DNA of 64,000 nt from Ensifer adhaerens (GTDB taxonomy: Bacteria; Pseudomonadota; Alphaproteobacteria; Rhizobiales; Rhizobiaceae). The DNA lies in the NCBI RefSeq assembly GCF_020035535.1, contig NZ_CP083349.1, forward strand, positions 4,118,001 through 4,182,000, in the 5' to 3' direction. Below the pieces are notes generated by a model. It ran no database searches and was not told the DNA's origin. It saw only the letters and a list, made by a program, of their open reading frames with translations. Below, piece after piece: positions 9,145 through 17,728 of this stretch; the stretch's first letter is position 1, and every line of letters begins with the position of its first letter. Position numbers and translations under genes: made by a program.

Positions 9145-9732
9145 CTACATCCCCTGCCAGTGTTCCATCGGGGTCCAGTCGCACGCGACGGCTCGATCCG
9201 CAAGGCGGAAAGCGAAGACGTTGCCGCCGCCACCACCCTTCTGGTCGGCGGCACGCGAGATCGGCGCGCCGAGCAGCCGGCATTTCAGGAGGGTGCCGAC
9301 GCCGCCATGGCCGACGAAGGCGATCGGGATCTTCGGATCGTGGACGTCGAGGACGCGAAGGATCGCGTCCGCGATGCGGGTCTGGGCGTCGATCGCGCGC
9401 TCCCAGCCCTTGAAGCTCTCGGTCGGATTGGCGAAGAACCAGTCGGCCGCCTTCTCGAATTCCGGCGGCGGCAGGAAGCCCGTGGCGGAGCGATCGTTCT
9501 CGCCCATGTCGTGATGGATCTCGACGGTGGTGCCGGCCGCATCGGCCAGCAGTTGTGCCGTCTCGACCGCCTTGGTTTCGTCGCTCGAGACGATCCTCCC
9601 GAGCGAACGCACCCACGGCAATGATGCGGTGAGGGCCGCGCGCTCGCGGCCAACAGCCGAAAGCCCCCATTTGGGGACGGGCACGTCCGGATCGATCTGG
9701 ACCTGCGGATGGGTGACGTAGACGCCGAGCAT
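9145..9732 (-). CDS. Histidine phosphatase superfamily protein with altered RHG motif
   Basis: 195 residues from ATG 9732. Any longer frame runs into pmtA. It matches the phosphoglycerate-mutase-like superfamily: VSSDETKAVETAQLLA (the usual SSPxxRAxQTA helix), the acid residue in DMGENDRSATG, and the second histidine in FVGHGGVGTLL. The first motif, normally RHGE/Q, reads VTHPQV: the histidine (residue 8) is kept but the Arg is Thr and the Gly is Pro. Activity is therefore uncertain. It lies between pmtA (five bases) and pyrF (three bases). Confidence 0.8.
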   Translation of the reverse strand: MLGVYVTHPQVQIDPDVPVPKWGLSAVGRERAALTASLPWVRSLGRIVSSDETKAVETAQLLADAAGTTVEIHHDMGENDRSATGFLPPPEFEKAADWFFANPTESFKGWERAIDAQTRIADAILRVLDVHDPKIPIAFVGHGGVGTLLKCRLLGAPISRAADQKGGGGGNVFAFRLADRAVACDWTPMEHWQGM

Positions 9733-9736
9733 CCCG

Positions 9737-10339
9737 TCAGTGCGCCCGGCGATAGACCCAGAGCTGTGCCGGCGGGATGTTGCGCACGACGAAGTCGAGA
9801 TGCTGGATGCTGTAACGATCCGGCATGGCGACGACGGGCGAAAGCGGCCCGTAGGAAATCTGCACCACCGGCCGACCGACCGGGATGCGCGACAGCAGGT
9901 CATCGATCAGTTCGACGCGCCGATGCATGGGGAAGTTCAGGAGCGGAACCGCAGAGACGACGCTGTCGAAGGTCTGGCCCTTCAGTTCGCCAAGAGTGTG
10001 TTCCAGATCGAAGGCGTCGCCATTGACGAAGTTCACGCCGGCGAAGTTGGCCCTGAGCTGGTTATAGAAGTCGGTGGAGTATTCGACCGAGACAAGGCTC
10101 TCTGCGGGCAGGCCGCGTTCCAGAATCGCCTTGGTAATGACGCCCGTGCCGGGGCCGAGCTCAAGCACCGGCAGGCCCGAAGCTGGATTGATTACACTCG
10201 CCATTCGGCGCGCGGTGACGGAAGAGGTCGGCAGAATTGCGCCGACAGCCTTGGCATTGCTCATCCATCCCTTGAAAAAGCGAATTTCCTCATCGAACTT
10301 CCGTCCGAGCCGTTCCTTCACCTTCACGCGCAAATTCAT
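9737..10339 (-). CDS. pmtA: Phosphatidylethanolamine N-methyltransferase PmtA
   Basis: 200 residues from MNLRVKVKERLG (ATG 10339). An upstream in-frame ATG at 10492 would add 51 unlike residues and was rejected. The protein is a soluble class I SAM methyltransferase with the binding loop VLELGPGTGVITKAIL and the acidic strand-2 end LVSVEYS. It matches the Sinorhizobium-type PmtA, which methylates phosphatidylethanolamine stepwise to phosphatidylcholine at the inner membrane, a lipid rhizobia need for growth and symbiosis. The related KsgA/rRNA adenine methyltransferase fold is the main alternative, but length and sequence favour PmtA. Confidence 0.85.
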   Translation of the reverse strand: MNLRVKVKERLGRKFDEEIRFFKGWMSNAKAVGAILPTSSVTARRMASVINPASGLPVLELGPGTGVITKAILERGLPAESLVSVEYSTDFYNQLRANFAGVNFVNGDAFDLEHTLGELKGQTFDSVVSAVPLLNFPMHRRVELIDDLLSRIPVGRPVVQISYGPLSPVVAMPDRYSIQHLDFVVRNIPPAQLWVYRRAH

Positions 10340-10516
10340 TGAACCCCTCAAAACCGTCGTCCTCTCCTCATACGGCCGCCCGCTTATGTCCCCGCTCGAT
10401 GATTCGAGCCGGCTTGGACGGCGGCAATCATAATGTGTCCCCATCTGCGGCAAAAACAAGTCTATCTGCGCCTGAAAGCGTCCGCTTATCAACAGCCGCC
10501 GGATGGATCGACCAAC

Positions 10517-10548
10517 AAAAAACCCGCCACGCGTGGGCGTGACGGGTT
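10517..10548 (-). terminator. Intrinsic terminator after dnaN
   Basis: On the minus strand AACCCG-T-CACGC / GCGTG-G-CGGGTT forms the stem, followed by TTTTTT (A run at 10517-10522). It lies 27 bases after the dnaN stop. Confidence 0.85.
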
Positions 10549-10574
10549 GGCATTTCGCCTCGCGTCAGACCCGG

Positions 10575-11693
10575 TTACACGCGCATCGGCATGAGCACGT
10601 AGAGCGCATCTTCAGCGGCAAGATCGCGAACGAGCGTCGGCGAACCTGGATCGGCCAGCATGAAGATCGCATCGGTGCCGGTCAGCTGCGAGGTGATGTC
10701 GAGCAGATACTTGGCGTTGAAGCCGATCTCGAGCGGATCGTGATCGTAGCCGACGGGCAGTTCTTCGGTAGCACTGCCGGAATCCGGATTGTTGACCGTC
10801 AGCGTCATCTGGCCTTCGTTCAGCGCCAGCTTGACGGCGCGGCCGCGCTCCGACGAGATCGTCGATACGCGATCGACGGCCTGGGCGAAGGACTGGCAAT
10901 CGACGCGCAGTTCCTTGTCGTTGTTGGCTGGGATCACGCGCTGGTAATCCGGGAACGTGCCGTCGATCAGCTTCGAGGTCATGACGATCGAGCCGATGGT
11001 GAGGCGGATCTTGGCATCGGACACTTCGACCGTGACGACGAGATCCGGATTGTCGAGCAGCTTCTGCAGTTCGCTGACGGTCTTGCGCGGGATGATGATG
11101 CCCGGCATGCCCTCGGAACCGGATGGCGCTTCCACGTCGGCGCGCGCCAGACGGTGGCCGTCGGTGGCAACGGCGCGCAGCTTCAGCTCGCCCTTGCTCT
11201 CGACGGTGTGCACGAAGATGCCGTTGAGATAGTAGCGGGTTTCCTCGGTCGAGATCGCGAACTGGGTGCGATCGATCAACATCTTGAGGTCGGTCGCCTT
11301 GAGGCGGAACGAGTGCGAGAAGCTGCCGGCGGTCAGATCCGGGAAGTCGGATTGCGGCAGGCACTGCAGCGAGAACTTGGATCGGCCCGAGGCGACGGTC
11401 ATCGCCGTGCCCTCGGCATTTGTGGCGAGCAGCACTTCCGAACCGTCGGGCAGCTTGCGAACAATGTCGTAGAGCAGGTGCGCCGGCACGGTGGTCGCGC
11501 CTGCCTGTTCCACCTGCGCCGGCGTCGCCTCGGTAATCTCGAGGTCGAGGTCGGTCGCCTTCATTTCGAGGCTGGCGCCGTCGGAACGCAGAAGCACGTT
11601 CGAGAGGATCGGGATCGTGTTTCGCCGCTCCACCACGCGGTGCACGTGGTTCAGCGATTTCAGGAGGTTGGACCGCTCGAGAGTAATGCGCAT
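10575..11693 (-). CDS. dnaN: DNA polymerase III beta subunit (sliding clamp)
   Basis: 372 residues, the normal clamp length, with three repeated clamp domains. Recognisable landmarks are the N-terminal MRITLERSNLLKSLNHVHRVVERRNTIPIL start (given in part), the central FDKTQFAISTEETRYYLNG-like segment (here IDRTQFAIST, ETRYYLNG), GHRLAR, and the C-terminal MPMRV, part of the pocket that binds polymerase and partners. The dimer encircles DNA and tethers replicative polymerase. It is not beside dnaA here. It is divergent from rsmI and has its own terminator. Confidence 0.95.
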   Translation of the reverse strand: MRITLERSNLLKSLNHVHRVVERRNTIPILSNVLLRSDGASLEMKATDLDLEITEATPAQVEQAGATTVPAHLLYDIVRKLPDGSEVLLATNAEGTAMTVASGRSKFSLQCLPQSDFPDLTAGSFSHSFRLKATDLKMLIDRTQFAISTEETRYYLNGIFVHTVESKGELKLRAVATDGHRLARADVEAPSGSEGMPGIIIPRKTVSELQKLLDNPDLVVTVEVSDAKIRLTIGSIVMTSKLIDGTFPDYQRVIPANNDKELRVDCQSFAQAVDRVSTISSERGRAVKLALNEGQMTLTVNNPDSGSATEELPVGYDHDPLEIGFNAKYLLDITSQLTGTDAIFMLADPGSPTLVRDLAAEDALYVLMPMRV

Positions 11694-11944
11694 GGGATGC
11701 CGCTTTCAACCATTGCCCGGCGGACGAGGCGCCCGCCTGAGCGTCAACTGCGAGTGTCCCGGCCGACGGACCGGAAAGTTGTGGACCGGCAAAATGGCAG
11801 AAACAGCGCCCGGAAAGCAAGGGGTTTGAAGGGTTCTGTCCCCAGATGCGGCGCGTAGCCCCCTGCCTTGCCCTTGCTCTGCCATGGTGGCTCACTCATA
11901 AAGACCGGATAGACACATCGGCGAGCACGATCAGGACGTTACAG

Positions 11945-12874
11945 GTGGAAAAACAGAAGACAGCGGAACCGGCCGGCGGACAGAGGGAGCGCAGCTATCG
12001 CCTGCACAATGTCAGCGTTCCGGCCCGCCCCCTCGATGGCGCGCTCTATCTGGTGGCGACCCCGATCGGCAATCTTGGCGATATCACTCTGCGTGCGCTG
12101 GAGACGTTGGCCGGCGCCGATGTGCTTGCCTGCGAAGACACACGGGTCACCCGCGTGCTGCTCGACCGCTACGGCATCGTGAACCGGCCCTATGCCTACC
12201 ACGAGCACAATGCGGACGAGGCCGGCCCCCGGCTGCTTGCAGCACTCGCCGAAGGGCGATCGGTAGCGCTGGTTTCCGATGCCGGCACACCGCTCGTCTC
12301 CGACCCCGGCTACCGGCTGGGCCAGCTTGCGATCGAAGCCGGGCACCGCGTCGTGCCAATCCCCGGCGCCTCGGCGCCGCTCGCAGCGCTCGTCGGTTCC
12401 GGCCTGCCGAACGACGCTTTCCTCTTTGCCGGTTTCCTGCCGACCAAGGACAAGGCGAAACGCGATCGTCTCAGGGAATTGGCAACTGTGCCGGCGACAA
12501 TCATGTTCTTTGAATCGCCGCACCGGATCGCCGCAACGGTAGCGGCCGCCTCAGAGGTGCTGGGCGAGGGCAGAAGGGCCGCCGTCTGCCGCGAGCTCAC
12601 CAAGACCTTCGAGGAGTTCCGCCGCGGCACGCTCGGCGAGCTTGCCGCCCATTATGAAGAGGCAGGGGCGGTGAAGGGCGAGATCGTGCTCGTCATCGGC
12701 CCGCCGGATGCCGCACCAGAGCCGGAAGCGGCCGATGTCGACGCGTTGCTTACGCGTCTCGTCGCCGACATGCCGGCCGGCAAGGCGGCGACCGAGGCCG
12801 CCCGCCAGACGGGCTTGCCGCGCAAGGAACTTTATGACCGGCTGCTGCAACTGAAGGAGCGCCATGACGACTGA
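11945..12874 (+). CDS. rsmI: 16S rRNA (cytidine-2'-O)-methyltransferase RsmI
   Basis: 309 residues from a GTG at 11945 with AGGAC upstream. An in-frame ATG at 11846 would add 33 residues without family similarity. The protein is a tetrapyrrole-methylase-fold enzyme that 2'-O-methylates C1402 of 16S rRNA in the decoding centre. Family motifs: ALYLVATPIGNLGDITLRAL, ACEDTRVTRVLL, YHEHN, LVSDAGTPLVSDPGYRL and FFESPHRI. The C-terminal helical tail GKAATEAARQTGLPRKELYD is also typical. Its stop overlaps the yraN start by 11 bases, a common pairing. Confidence 0.92.
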   Translation: MEKQKTAEPAGGQRERSYRLHNVSVPARPLDGALYLVATPIGNLGDITLRALETLAGADVLACEDTRVTRVLLDRYGIVNRPYAYHEHNADEAGPRLLAALAEGRSVALVSDAGTPLVSDPGYRLGQLAIEAGHRVVPIPGASAPLAALVGSGLPNDAFLFAGFLPTKDKAKRDRLRELATVPATIMFFESPHRIAATVAAASEVLGEGRRAAVCRELTKTFEEFRRGTLGELAAHYEEAGAVKGEIVLVIGPPDAAPEPEAADVDALLTRLVADMPAGKAATEAARQTGLPRKELYDRLLQLKERHDD

Positions 12875-13232
12875 TGCGGGCGATCGGCGGAAGCTGAAGG
12901 CGCTCAGGCGGGGATACCTCGCCGAGTATCGCGCGGCGCTCTGCCTGTTGTTGAAGGGCTACCGTATCGTCGCCATGCGCCACCGCACCAAGCTCGGCGA
13001 GATCGACATCATCGCTCGGCGCGGCGATCTCATCGCCTGCGTCGAGGTGAAGGCCCGCCGCTCGGCTGAAGAAGGCGTCTTCGCGGTGACGGCCACCGCG
13101 CAAAAGCGCATACGTGCCGCGAGCGATCTCTGGCTGGCCAAACAACCGGATTTCAACAGACTTTCAGTACGTTACGATATCGTCACGGTGACGCCGTGGG
13201 GTTGGCCGCGGCATCTGCCGGATGCCTTCTGA
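12864..13232 (+). CDS. YraN family (UPF0102) endonuclease-like protein
   Basis: 122 residues. It has the restriction-endonuclease-like core of the UPF0102 family: an N-terminal G-x-x-AE helix (RGYLAEYRAALCLL), the LGEIDIIARRGDLIACVEVKAR motif split over two strands with the D-x(n)-ExK residues, then KRIRAASDLWLAKQ. Some members have been linked to recombination and DNA processing, but the cellular role is not settled. Translationally coupled to rsmI. In related genomes I recall gshB following; here the ugp cluster intervenes. Confidence 0.88.
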   Translation: MTTDAGDRRKLKALRRGYLAEYRAALCLLLKGYRIVAMRHRTKLGEIDIIARRGDLIACVEVKARRSAEEGVFAVTATAQKRIRAASDLWLAKQPDFNRLSVRYDIVTVTPWGWPRHLPDAF

Positions 13233-13335
13233 GGCGGCGCGGCCGAGGAGAAAATGGTTGATGCGTTCCGTCCGCGCCGCGACTTGGAACATATTCTCGA
13301 ATTTGTAATCGTTCCGACACAAAAGCGTAACCAGC

Positions 13336-13353
13336 CTGTCATTGAAGGTCACT
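13336..13353 (+). promoter_or_regulatory. Candidate Pho box upstream of ugpB
   Basis: CTGTCAT at 13336-13342, four bases, then GGTCACT at 13347-13353. The rhizobial PhoB box is two CTGTCAT-like heptamers 11 bases apart; the first is perfect and the second matches partly. It lies 39 bases before the ugpB start, and ugp operons are classical PhoB targets. Confidence 0.5.
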
Positions 13354-13391
13354 AGTCCACTGCCATCCGTAATCCGGTGGAGAGGACAGTC

Positions 13392-14690
13392 ATGTTCAAG
13401 AAGTTTTCGCTCGCAGCCCTTACAATTGCTTTTTCCGCAACGTCGTCGTTTGCCGCAACCAACATCACCTGGTGGCACGGCATGGCCGGCCGCAACGGCG
13501 AAGTCATCAATGAAGTTTCCAAGAAGTTCAACGAAGCCCAGAGCGCCTGCGCGCTGACCCCGGTTTCGAAGGGCACCTACGAGGAAGCGCTCGCGTCCGG
13601 TATCGCCGCATTCCGCTCGGGCGAGCAGCCGAACATCCTGCAGGTCTTCGACGCTGGCGCCGCCACGATCATCAATGCCAAGGGCGCAGTCATCCCGGCC
13701 GAAGACCTGATCATCAAGGCCGGCCACAACTTCGACCGCAATGCCTTCATCGACGGCGTGCGCTACTTCTACGCCGACAGCGAAGGCAAGTTCGTCGGCA
13801 TGCCGTTCAACTCCTCGGCGCCGATCATGTACATCAACGACGAAGCCCTGAAAAAGGCCGGCGTCGAAGCGCCGAAGACCTGGGAAGAGTTCGAAGCCGC
13901 GGCGCCCAAGCTGAAGGAAGCCGGCTACATCCCGCTCGTCCAGTCGCAGCTGACCTGGCAGTTCACGGAGAACTTCTTCTCCCGCAACAACATCCAGTTC
14001 GCCACCAACAACAACGGCTATGACGCCGTCGTCGACACGCAGCTGAAGGTCACCGACCCGAACCTCATCATGATGTTCGACAAGCTCAAGGCTTGGAAGG
14101 ACGAAGGCTATTTCGCCTTCTACGGTGCCGGCTGGAACGACAACCAGAAGGTCTTCGAAGAAGGCAAGGCCGCGTTCTGGATCGGCTCGTCGGGCTCCTT
14201 CGGTGGCCTGCAGAAGACGGCGCAGATGCCGTTCTCCGCGACCTTCCTGCCCTACTGGGGTTCCATCAAGGGCGCCGGCACCAACTCCTTCATCGGTGGT
14301 GCTGCTCTCTTTGCCATGTCCGGCAAGTCGGATGAAGAAAACAAGTGCGTTGCCGACTTCTTCCAGTTCCTGACCTCGCCTGAGATCCAGTATTTCTACC
14401 ACAAGGCCACCGGCTATGTGGCCATCACCAAGGCAGCCTACGAGCTTGCCCAGAAGGACGGCTACTACAAGGAAAAGCCGGTTGCCGAAGTCGGCATCAA
14501 GCAGCTGATGCTGCCGGCCGGCGACTGGTCGAAGGGCTACCGCCTCGGCTTCTACCCGCAGATCCGCGAAATCATGGAGCGCGAATACGGCCGCATCTTC
14601 TCGGGCGAAACGACCGTCAAGGACGCTTTCGACACGATCGAGAAGGAAGGCAACGAGCTTCTCGCTCGCTTTGCCAAGACCGCCGGCTGA
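13392..14690 (+). CDS. ugpB: sn-glycerol-3-phosphate ABC transporter, periplasmic binding protein
   Basis: 432 residues from ATG 13392, with GGAGAGG upstream; a start 15 bases earlier would only lengthen the signal peptide. Signal peptide residues 1-21 end in SSFA. The mature protein begins with the UgpB hallmark NITWWHGMAGRNGEVINEV and has the ligand-site segments AAFRSGEQPNILQVFDAG, PFNSSAPIMYIND and GAGTNSFIGGAALF. It binds glycerol-3-phosphate and glycerophosphodiesters in the periplasm for UgpAEC, supplying phosphate and carbon. First gene of ugpB-A-E-C. A Pho-box-like site lies upstream. Confidence 0.93.
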   Translation: MFKKFSLAALTIAFSATSSFAATNITWWHGMAGRNGEVINEVSKKFNEAQSACALTPVSKGTYEEALASGIAAFRSGEQPNILQVFDAGAATIINAKGAVIPAEDLIIKAGHNFDRNAFIDGVRYFYADSEGKFVGMPFNSSAPIMYINDEALKKAGVEAPKTWEEFEAAAPKLKEAGYIPLVQSQLTWQFTENFFSRNNIQFATNNNGYDAVVDTQLKVTDPNLIMMFDKLKAWKDEGYFAFYGAGWNDNQKVFEEGKAAFWIGSSGSFGGLQKTAQMPFSATFLPYWGSIKGAGTNSFIGGAALFAMSGKSDEENKCVADFFQFLTSPEIQYFYHKATGYVAITKAAYELAQKDGYYKEKPVAEVGIKQLMLPAGDWSKGYRLGFYPQIREIMEREYGRIFSGETTVKDAFDTIEKEGNELLARFAKTAG

Positions 14691-14695
14691 TTTCC

Positions 14696-15697
14696 ATGTC
14701 GACCGCGACAGATCTCCTCCCCGCGGCGCGGGGAGGGACCGGAACAAAGACCGGGGGGCGTCGCTTCGGCGCTTTCCGGCTTTTCGGTGGCCAGTCGAGC
14801 GGAGGGGAAAGCGCTGCCAAGCGCGTTCAGTTCTCCTCGCCGTTCCTGCCTTACCTCTTCCTCGCGCCACAGCTCGCGATCATCTTCATCTTCTTCTACT
14901 GGCCGTCGGTTCAGGCGATCCAGTCGTCCTTCTATCTCGAAGATCCCTTCGGCTTCGGCTCGACCTTCGTCGGCATGACCAACTACACCGACGTGCTGAA
15001 ATCAGGCGAATATCTAGGCATTGCCCGCTTCACCGCGGTCTTCACGGCGCTCGTCACCTTCTTCGCGCTGTCGATCGGCCTGCTGCTCGCCGTCAAGGCC
15101 GATGGCGTGATCCGCGGCAACGCCGCCTACAGGACGCTGCTGATCTGGGTCTATGCCATTGCCCCGCCGGTCGCCGGCCTCATCGGCATGATGTTCTTCG
15201 ATCAGCATATTGGCCCGATCGTCGAGCTCGCCCGCTGGTTCGGCTGGGATATCAAGGTTGGCCTGAACTACTTCGACACTGCCTTCTCCATGGTGGTCGT
15301 CTCGGTGTGGAAGCAGATCCCCTATAATTTCATCTTCTTCCTCTCAGGGCTTCAGGGCATTCCGGTCTCGGTGCGCGAGGCAGCGGCGATCGATTGCCGC
15401 TCCGGCTTCCGCCGCTTCTGGACCGTTATCCTGCCGCTGCTCGCGCCGACCGCCTTCTTCCTTCTGATCATCAACGTCACCTATGCGCTGTTCGACACTT
15501 TCGGCGTCATCGACGTGATGGTGAAGGACAAGGCCGCCAACAATCCGATCACCCTTGTCTACAAGGTCTACATGGACGGTTTCCGCGGCAACGATCTGGG
15601 CGGCTCCTCGGCCCAGTCGGTGATCCTGATGCTGATCGTCTTCGTGCTCACCATCTTCCAGTTCCGCTTCATCGAGCGGCGCGTGCACTACAACTGA
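14696..15697 (+). CDS. ugpA: sn-glycerol-3-phosphate ABC transporter permease UgpA, with N-terminal extension
   Basis: 333 residues, about 40 more than typical UgpA. The core, from about residue 48 (PFLPYLFLAPQLAIIFIFFY), is a six-helix MalF-type permease with the EAA loop EAAAIDCRSGFRRFWTVILP, which docks on UgpC. The first 45 residues, rich in Gly, Arg and Ser, are not family-like. Their DNA contains a CCTCCCCGC/GCGGGGAGG palindrome (14716-14736) like intergenic repeats elsewhere in this window. No later ATG, GTG or TTG was found in frame before the first helix, so the extension appears obligatory. It starts five bases after ugpB. Confidence 0.9.
   Translation: MSTATDLLPAARGGTGTKTGGRRFGAFRLFGGQSSGGESAAKRVQFSSPFLPYLFLAPQLAIIFIFFYWPSVQAIQSSFYLEDPFGFGSTFVGMTNYTDVLKSGEYLGIARFTAVFTALVTFFALSIGLLLAVKADGVIRGNAAYRTLLIWVYAIAPPVAGLIGMMFFDQHIGPIVELARWFGWDIKVGLNYFDTAFSMVVVSVWKQIPYNFIFFLSGLQGIPVSVREAAAIDCRSGFRRFWTVILPLLAPTAFFLLIINVTYALFDTFGVIDVMVKDKAANNPITLVYKVYMDGFRGNDLGGSSAQSVILMLIVFVLTIFQFRFIERRVHYN
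14716..14736. repeat. Palindromic repeat inside the 5' end of ugpA
   Basis: CCTCCCCGC (14716-14724), GGC, GCGGGGAGG (14728-14736). The same CTCCCCGC/GCGGGGAG core occurs in intergenic copies at 46350-46367 and near 54751-54769. Here it is read as protein. Confidence 0.55.
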
Positions 15698-15707
15698 GGT
15701 GGGGCCG

Positions 15708-16550
15708 ATGTATCGCACCAAGATTTTCGACCACGTCATCCTCATGTTCGGCGTCTTCATCATGGTGGCGCCGGTTGTCGTCGCCTTCATGACCTCGACG
15801 CACGAGGCAGCCGATATCCACCGCAATGGCCTCAGCCTCACCTGGGGTGGCCATTTCGTCGAAACCTATCAGACCGTGCTGACGCGGGAGGGCGGCTTCA
15901 CCGGCAAGATCACCGGCTTCAACATGATGCTGAACTCGATGATCCTCGGCCTGGGCTTCGCCGTCGGCAAGATTGTGCTGTCGATGCTGGCCGCCTATGC
16001 GCTGGTCTACTTCCGCTTTCCGCTGGCGACGTTCTTCTTCTGGGTGATCTTCACGACGCTGCTCCTGCCGCTCGAAGTGCGCATCCTTCCCTCCTACGAA
16101 GTGATGAACACGCTGAAGCTGACGAACACCTATACCGGCCTGATCGTGCCGCTGCTGGCGTCTGCGACCGGCACCTTCTATTTCCGGCAGTTCTTCAAGT
16201 CGGTGCCGGACGAGCTGCTTGAGGCGGCGCGCATCGATGGCGCCGGACCCTTCAAGTTCTTCATCGATGTGCTGGTGCCGCTCTCGCGCACCATGATGGC
16301 AGCGATCTTCATCATCATGTTCGTCTATGGCTGGAACCAGTATCTCTGGCCGACGCTGATGACCACGGACGAAGGCTTCTTCACGCTGGTGCGTGGCATC
16401 AAGCAGATCCTGCTCGTCTGGGTCGGCTCGAACATTCCTGATTACAACGAGGCCTTTGCACTGGCGATCCTCGCCATGCTGCCGCCTGTGATGATCGTGG
16501 TGATCTTCCAGCGCTGGTTCATCAAGGGCCTGACGGAAAGCGACAAGTAA
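15708..16550 (+). CDS. ugpE: sn-glycerol-3-phosphate ABC transporter permease UgpE
   Basis: 280 residues from ATG 15708 with GAGGTGGGG just upstream; a GTG at 15699 is possible but badly placed. MalG-type permease with about six membrane helices. The EAA loop is visible as [25 protein letters not shown] in its usual place in the second half, and the C-terminus [14 protein letters not shown] is UgpE-like. It forms the inner-membrane channel with UgpA. Eleven bases after ugpA. A GC-rich inverted repeat lies in the 65-base gap before ugpC. Confidence 0.93.
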   Translation: MYRTKIFDHVILMFGVFIMVAPVVVAFMTSTHEAADIHRNGLSLTWGGHFVETYQTVLTREGGFTGKITGFNMMLNSMILGLGFAVGKIVLSMLAAYALVYFRFPLATFFFWVIFTTLLLPLEVRILPSYEVMNTLKLTNTYTGLIVPLLASATGTFYFRQFFKSVPDELLEAARIDGAGPFKFFIDVLVPLSRTMMAAIFIIMFVYGWNQYLWPTLMTTDEGFFTLVRGIKQILLVWVGSNIPDYNEAFALAILAMLPPVMIVVIFQRWFIKGLTESDK

Positions 16551-16615
16551 GCGGAGCAGCGGCGGGACGAACGTTCCGCCCGCTCCTGAAACCTACCAAT
16601 TCAACGGAGGCAGCC

Positions 16616-17728
16616 ATGGCGGCCATAACCATCGCCGAGGTCTCGAAGATCTATCACGGCAATGTCGAGGCGGTGAAATCCGTCTCGATCGACATCGAGG
16701 ACGGCGAATTCATCGTGCTGGTCGGCCCGTCCGGCTGCGGCAAGTCCACGCTCCTGCGCATGGTCGCTGGCCTTGAAACGATCTCCAAGGGCACGGTGAC
16801 GATCGGTTCGCGCGTCATCAACGACGTCGATCCGGCCGAGCGCGATATCGCCATGGTCTTCCAGAACTACGCGCTCTATCCGCACATGACCGTTTATGAA
16901 AACCTCGCCTACGGCCTGAAGAACCGCAAGACGCCGAAGGCCGAGATCGACGCCCGCGTCGCCGAAGCCGCGCGCATGCTGGAGATCGAGCCCTATCTTT
17001 CCCGCAAGCCCCGCGCTCTCTCGGGCGGCCAGCGCCAGCGCGTCGCGATGGGCCGAGCCATCGTGCGCAAGCCGGCGGCCTTCCTCTTCGACGAGCCGCT
17101 TTCCAACCTTGACGCCAAGCTGCGCGTCTCCATGCGCGGCGAGATCAAGCGGCTGCAGAAGCGGCTCGGCACGACCTCCCTCTATGTCACACACGACCAG
17201 CTCGAGGCGATGACGCTCGCCGATCGGCTTGTGGTGCTGAACGGCGGCCGCATCGAGCAGATCGGCCAGCCGCTCGATGTCTATCACCGTCCGGCCTCGA
17301 CCTTCGTTGCGAGCTTCATCGGCTCGCCGGCAATGAACCTGATCAAGGGGCAGATCGAAGGCGGCAGGCTGCAGATCGGCCTCTACCGGATAGACCTCGC
17401 CGGCCGCGCGCCGGTGGAGGGCGCTGTGACCGTTGGCCTGCGCGCCGAGGATCTCCGGCTTGCCGGCGTAGGCGAAGACGCGATGCTGTTCCAGGTCGAC
17501 TATGTCGAGGAACTAGGCGCCCAGCGGCTCGTACATGGCACCATCGAGGGGCAGGCCCTCACCATTGCGCTGTCGCCGGAAACGCCGCTGTCGGGCGATC
17601 TCGCTGTGACCATCGCCGTCGACCGCCTCCATTTCTTCTCGCCGGAGACCGGCAAGCGGCTGGAGCGCGGCACGTCGTTTGCGGGCGAAGCTCCGGCGCA
17701 AACCCTTCGCCTGGAGACCGCATCGTGA
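16616..17728 (+). CDS. ugpC: sn-glycerol-3-phosphate ABC transporter ATP-binding protein UgpC
   Basis: 370 residues. Walker [10 protein letters not shown] (residues 38-46), Q-loop [11 protein letters not shown], signature [14 protein letters not shown], Walker [12 protein letters not shown] and the H-loop THDQLEAM are all intact. The C-terminal half is the MalK-type OB (TOBE) regulatory domain. Two copies would drive import through UgpAE. MalK-like ATPases are interchangeable in rhizobia, so the assignment to glycerol-3-phosphate rests on operon context. Its TGA overlaps the GTG of the next gene (GTGA). Confidence 0.92.
   Translation: MAAITIAEVSKIYHGNVEAVKSVSIDIEDGEFIVLVGPSGCGKSTLLRMVAGLETISKGTVTIGSRVINDVDPAERDIAMVFQNYALYPHMTVYENLAYGLKNRKTPKAEIDARVAEAARMLEIEPYLSRKPRALSGGQRQRVAMGRAIVRKPAAFLFDEPLSNLDAKLRVSMRGEIKRLQKRLGTTSLYVTHDQLEAMTLADRLVVLNGGRIEQIGQPLDVYHRPASTFVASFIGSPAMNLIKGQIEGGRLQIGLYRIDLAGRAPVEGAVTVGLRAEDLRLAGVGEDAMLFQVDYVEELGAQRLVHGTIEGQALTIALSPETPLSGDLAVTIAVDRLHFFSPETGKRLERGTSFAGEAPAQTLRLETAS

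Noticed and set aside
13164..14870. Minus-strand gene opposite ugpB
   Set aside because: Antisense shadow; UgpB has a signal peptide, ribosome site and family motifs on the plus strand.
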